Assembly: GCA_027314685.1 (NCBI GenBank)
Contig: DAHVAI010000281.1
Location: forward strand, 1 to 7,566
Length of the DNA: 7,566 bases
Origin: Nitrososphaerota archaeon
Lineage (GTDB): Archaea > Thermoproteota > Nitrososphaeria > Nitrososphaerales > CADDZS01
Direction of reading: 5' to 3'
Under the pieces are notes generated by a model that was not told the origin of the DNA, did no database searches, and was given only the letters and a program-made list of their open reading frames with translations. This document shows, piece by piece, positions 5,971 through 7,566 of this stretch. The position numbers and the translations under genes are program-made. The first letter of the stretch is position 1; the number at the start of each line of letters is the position of its first letter.

Positions 5971-6750
5971 TCACACATGTTGGCGTGGTCGCAGATTCGG
6001 AGAAGTAACGTCTTCCTTTCTCCATAGATTCTTGTTTCGAAGAACGGATAACTCATCCCTGGTAGTTGGAACCTGGTGTTCGATCATTACGGGAATCTCT
6101 TTTATCCCGCGCTCGTCAGCCGCCACCACTCTGTGCCTGCCGTCATGCAAGATGAACCTGCTCCGAGCCAAGTCGAGCTTTAGATACGGGGTCTTCAGGG
6201 GTTTTTCCTCTCTGAGTTTTTTCTCTTTCCGCTTGACACTCGATTCTGTTGAGTGGACGTGGTCGTCCGAGCGCTCTTCGATCAATTCTCCATCGTAGGC
6301 GTAGCCCAAGAACATGGACGGCTTCATAGTGGTATACAGCAGCCTTCCCTCTCCTGCGAGCTTGGGAAAGTCGACCTTGAAACCGTGGGAGTTTCTCTCT
6401 TCTTTGACGAAATGTTGCTTATCACCTTTTTTCCTTACGGCAGGAAGTGGAATCATGGGAGTCCAGTGATCCTTCGCGTACTTCCCATCTAGCCGTCTCT
6501 TGAACATCTTCGTAATCGACGGCGGAGCCGCTTCGAGAGTATTCAGTATTCGGTCCGCCTGCGGTCGTGGAATGCATTTGAGGAGATACTTTCTTGCTGA
6601 ATAGCCATACTCCTTCTTGTAGATCTTGTTGATTACGCGGAGCAGGTGAGAGTCATCTAATCGTTTGTGGAAAGCATCGTCGGCCTCATGGTGATCGACA
6701 TACATTCTCATTTTTTTCTTCTGGTCAGTCATTGCCGTTACACATTCCAT
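5971..6750 (-). CDS. Protein with a C-terminal ParB-like (DGRHR) domain, function unknown
   Basis: A 259-residue basic cytoplasmic protein. The C-terminal part has the ParB/sulfiredoxin-type core: YLKLDL (189-194), then HDGRHR (202-207), then AADERGIKEIPVMI (210-223). In ParB and its phage and plasmid relatives the G-x-H-R residues bind nucleotide. MKPSMFLGYA (142-151) looks like the 'PxxFL' block that precedes this core in phage-type relatives. A charged insert (about 153-186, rich in Lys, Glu, Asp and His) separates the two blocks. The N-terminal half (1-140) is not recognised. No ParA, helix-turn-helix or phage genes are nearby, so chromosome partition is not implied; nucleotide binding or a nuclease-like role is inference. 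A second start, ATG at 6732 (MTDQKKK), fits the TATA box at 6760-6770 better because transcription would begin near 6740. The first 6 residues may therefore not be translated. Confidence 0.82.
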   Translation of the reverse strand: MECVTAMTDQKKKMRMYVDHHEADDAFHKRLDDSHLLRVINKIYKKEYGYSARKYLLKCIPRPQADRILNTLEAAPPSITKMFKRRLDGKYAKDHWTPMIPLPAVRKKGDKQHFVKEERNSHGFKVDFPKLAGEGRLLYTTMKPSMFLGYAYDGELIEERSDDHVHSTESSVKRKEKKLREEKPLKTPYLKLDLARSRFILHDGRHRVVAADERGIKEIPVMIEHQVPTTRDELSVLRNKNLWRKEDVTSPNLRPRQHV

Positions 6751-6759
6751 TCGCTTCAG

Positions 6760-6770
6760 ATTTATTTAAC
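6760..6770 (-). promoter_or_regulatory. TATA box of the ParB-like gene
   Basis: On the minus strand GTTAAATAAAT lies 10-20 bases before the ATG at 6750. Archaeal transcription normally starts about 25 bases after the box centre, near 6740. That places the start inside the first codons and favours ATG 6732 with a leader of about 8 bases. Confidence 0.45.
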
Positions 6771-6841
6771 CGTTAGCGGAAAATTTGCGACATAAAATGA
6801 ACAAATAAATCCGTTTGATTCGTGAGATTTCCAATAATTAG

Positions 6842-7111
6842 TTAGAATCTTCCTGTATATTCATCTGGAACGAATTCACTTAGCTTGCGCGTCAGTGGAT
6901 AAGTCAGAGTATTCGCAAACTTCTGCAAACACACGTCCAGTACATTCGCTAGCCACCAGCTCAGGATTACGTATCTTCAACAGATGTCAAACATGTGAGA
7001 AATCCCGGGCAGGCAAATCTGATCATTTGTACTTGAGGCAGAAACTGACAGGTTCCAGTTGAAATGTACTACTTGTGCGACGGAACGTGCGTAGTTTCCA
7101 TAATCCAGCAC
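6842..7111 (-). other. Long frame interrupted by one stop, possible gene remnant
   Basis: The 6771-7159 stretch has no convincing gene. The best candidate is a minus-strand frame from GTG 7111 to TAA at 6842-6844 with a single internal TGA. Its second half reads SWWLANVLDVCLQKFANTL and then YPLTRKLSEFVPDEYTGRF, which looks protein-like. The first half (LDYGNYARSVAQVVHFNW) is less so. It matches no family I know, and ninety codons with one stop can occur by chance. Confidence 0.15.
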
Positions 7112-7159
7112 AGCTTAGACTCTGCCAGCGAGACGCGAAATAAGAACGCTTACATTGTC

Positions 7160-7175
7160 AGATCCCGGCGGATCT
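7160..7175. repeat. Perfect hairpin at the stop of the 33-residue gene
   Basis: AGATCC-CGGC-GGATCT forms a six-pair stem with a four-base loop. It touches the TGA stop of the small membrane peptide gene, overlapping it by one base. It has no T-run after it on the minus strand, so it is more likely a 3'-end stabiliser than a terminator, or chance. Confidence 0.35.
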
Positions 7176-7276
7176 CAAAATGGGGCTTGCCGCTTTCTTA
7201 ATAGAACGAAGAACATCACGAAAGCCGGCACTAAACCAAACATTCCTATAATGGTGAACGCGATGAGATCAATCAT
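7175..7276 (-). CDS. Single-helix membrane peptide, 33 residues
   Basis: A short gene encoding MIDLIAFTIIGMFGLVPAFV, then MFFVLL and RKRQAPF. Residues about 4-26 form one membrane-spanning helix, followed by the positive cluster RKRQ, which would place the C-terminus in the cytoplasm. A clear Shine-Dalgarno sequence, GGAG, sits three bases before the ATG (TTTGGAGAAATG), the best ribosome site in the window and the main reason to believe the gene. A TATA-like GTAAATTC lies about 30 bases upstream of the ATG. The function is unknown; single-helix peptides of this size are often subunits or regulators of membrane complexes. No partner is adjacent: the upstream neighbour is a divergent ribbon-helix-helix gene at the window edge. 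Confidence 0.5.
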   Translation of the reverse strand: MIDLIAFTIIGMFGLVPAFVMFFVLLRKRQAPF

Positions 7277-7404
7277 TTCTCCAAATCAGTCTATGCTGAA
7301 TTTACGCACTTTCTTTCCAGCAAGTTACCAAAATTTGCTATTAGCCAATATGCAATGAAAAATCAGTTTCGTAGTAATGCTTAAGCGATGACTCTTCTTC
7401 TCTA

Positions 7405-7566
7405 GTGGTCAAATATTGGGTGTGTGAGAGAGACATTTCAAGTCCACGAGCAAAGAAGGTCACTCGGGCATTCAAAATCGCAAAGAATCTGGACGACTTG
7501 CTAGTGGTCCAATCCGATAAGAGCGGCATAACGCCGAGCAGTTTCATTAACAATCTCTTAGTCCAA
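7405..7566 (+). CDS. Ribbon-helix-helix DNA-binding protein, N-terminal part, runs off the window
   Basis: The frame is open from 7378 to the right edge and encodes SSPRAKKVTRAFKIAKNLDD, then LLVVQSDKSGITPSSFINNL and LVQ. This has the pattern of a ribbon-helix-helix protein: a short strand with alternating residues (KKVTRAFKI), a first helix (AKNLDDLLVVQSDKSG), a turn, and a second helix starting ITPSSFINNLL. Such proteins bind DNA as dimers through the strand. There is no ATG in frame; GTG at 7405 or 7420 must be the start, if the gene is intact. An 8-base palindrome with TTAA in its centre (GCTTAAGC, 7379-7386) sits at a distance suitable for a TATA-like element. The frame on the other strand (7341-7553) is a shadow. 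Nothing else is seen between 7277 and 7404. Confidence 0.6.
   Translation, partial: MVKYWVCERDISSPRAKKVTRAFKIAKNLDDLLVVQSDKSGITPSSFINNLLVQ

Noticed and set aside
7341..7553. 70-residue minus-strand frame at the right edge
   Set aside because: It is the shadow of the ribbon-helix-helix frame on the plus strand.
1..7566. CRISPR array, rRNA or insertion sequence
   Set aside because: No regularly spaced direct repeats, no rRNA-like sequence and no transposase motif were found on either strand.

Overview
The window looks archaeal, most likely from the Thaumarchaeota/Nitrososphaeria. The reasons are the AsnC/Lrp-like regulator with a central winged helix, TATA-like boxes just upstream of start codons, oligo-T runs in place of bacterial terminators, several small very hydrophilic proteins, and a ribbon-helix-helix fragment of a style I associate with that group. 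The assignment rests on protein style and signals; no search was run.

Left part (1-3241): an incomplete regulator gene on the plus strand with two copies of a ligand-domain-like unit around a winged helix. Facing it on the minus strand is a two-gene ABC exporter operon: an ATPase (2492-3241) followed by an integral-membrane permease (1069-2502) that starts at a GTG inside the end of the ATPase gene.

Middle part (3242-5950): gene-poor. It holds short hairpins, a pair of helically phased palindromes next to a TATA-like sequence, and three plus-strand remnants of former genes. These are a small alpha/beta domain resembling the ligand part of a thaumarchaeal regulator (3738-4037), the C-terminal end of a GltD-type FAD/NAD(P) oxidoreductase broken by at least three frameshifts (4926-5230), and a two-helix membrane protein (5451-5937). 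Between the first two lie two minus-strand genes for small charged proteins (68 and 98 residues). The 98-residue protein resembles CsbD stress proteins, and its start codon sits in an unusual set of inverted repeats.

Right part (5951-7566): a minus-strand gene for a protein with a C-terminal ParB-like DGRHR domain and a good TATA box, a mostly empty stretch, a 33-residue single-helix membrane peptide gene with a clear Shine-Dalgarno sequence, and at the edge the start of a plus-strand ribbon-helix-helix protein.

The genes do not form one pathway. Apart from the ABC operon and the flanking regulators, the window reads as an accessory region undergoing decay. The best candidates for new biology are the leader structure of the 98-residue gene, the twin palindromes and the ParB-like protein.
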